The notes under the pieces: generated by a model
Database searches by the model: none
What the model saw: only the letters and a program-made list of their open reading frames with translations
What the model was told of the DNA's origin: nothing
Part shown: positions 63,906-64,000 of the stretch, piece after piece
Position numbering within the stretch: position 1 is the first letter of the stretch
Layout: each line of letters opens with the position of its first letter
Origin: Mesostigma viride
Taxonomy: Eukaryota; Streptophyta; Mesostigmatophyceae; Mesostigmatales; Mesostigmataceae
Assembly: GCA_009746045.1 (NCBI GenBank)
Contig: RPFO01000864.1
Span: forward strand, 64,001 to 128,000
Length of the DNA: 64,000 nt
Direction of reading: 5' to 3'
Translations under genes and position numbers: made by a program

Positions 63906-63985
63906 TTAAACATGGCCGAGAGTGATTGCATCATCCTTCTTGGCGACATCGGTCTTGACGACGTCGATGGGGAAGACGGCAGCAC
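63906..63985 (-). CDS. Possible terminal exon with mitochondrial-carrier signature
   Basis: On the minus strand a CAG acceptor at 63986-63988 opens a frame (entered with one base from the previous exon) that reads AAVFPIDVVKTDVAKKDD and ends at TAA 63906-63908. FPIDVVK fits the Pro-x-Asp/Glu-x-x-Lys/Arg signature of mitochondrial carriers. The frame stops about 16 residues after the motif, much earlier than an intact carrier repeat, so it may be an alternative end, a pseudogene fragment or chance. The rest would lie beyond the right edge. Confidence 0.25.
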
Positions 63986-64000
63986 CTGCATGTGAACAAA

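Overview
This looks like nuclear DNA of a eukaryote in the green lineage, most likely a green alga. Genes are split into many short GC-rich exons by GT-AG introns full of microsatellites. Two genes, on exon-by-exon similarity, match plant/algal families: a FORGETTER1/Strawberry-notch helicase and an NDC1-type NAD(P)H dehydrogenase. Exon boundaries were read by eye from splice sites, frame continuity and remembered family motifs. Nothing was computed or searched.

Layout. 1-752: a long palindrome (foldback-like element) at the left edge. 1469-16628 (-): a 20-exon FGT1/SBNO helicase whose 3' end is not seen. 16629-17558: a short divergent intergenic region. 17559-24268 (+): a coiled-coil protein of about 1,430 aa with a basic C-terminus. 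25818-31703 (-): a 7-exon, 367-aa multi-pass membrane protein with a signal peptide; one intron carries a Tc1/mariner-like MITE. 33599-42521 (+): NDC1, whose introns hold several unrelated tandem arrays. 43604-46754 (-): a 6-exon, 275-aa MIT-domain protein. From about 47 kb the sequence is AT-richer and repeat-dominated: a LINE 3' end (49.1 kb), an ORF1-only element (49.9-51.8 kb), a related LINE with ORF1 and a complete endonuclease domain but no reverse transcriptase (52.2-55.5 kb), and a third tail (62.5 kb). 56889-61778 (+) is a tentative gene with an apparently perfect in-frame AAC tract of 583 codons. A possible mitochondrial-carrier terminal exon lies at the right edge.

The genes are not an operon. 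FGT1 (chromatin, stress memory), NDC1 (organellar quinone reduction) and the MIT protein (probably endosomal/ESCRT traffic) are unrelated housekeeping-type genes. Two pairs are divergent (FGT1/coiled-coil, membrane protein/NDC1) and one is convergent (NDC1/MIT).

The most unusual content is the ORF1-only retroelement with its separate 3'-end copy, the 1.75-kb AAC tract kept in frame between two splice-consistent exon ends, the edge palindrome, and the run of different tandem arrays in consecutive NDC1 introns.
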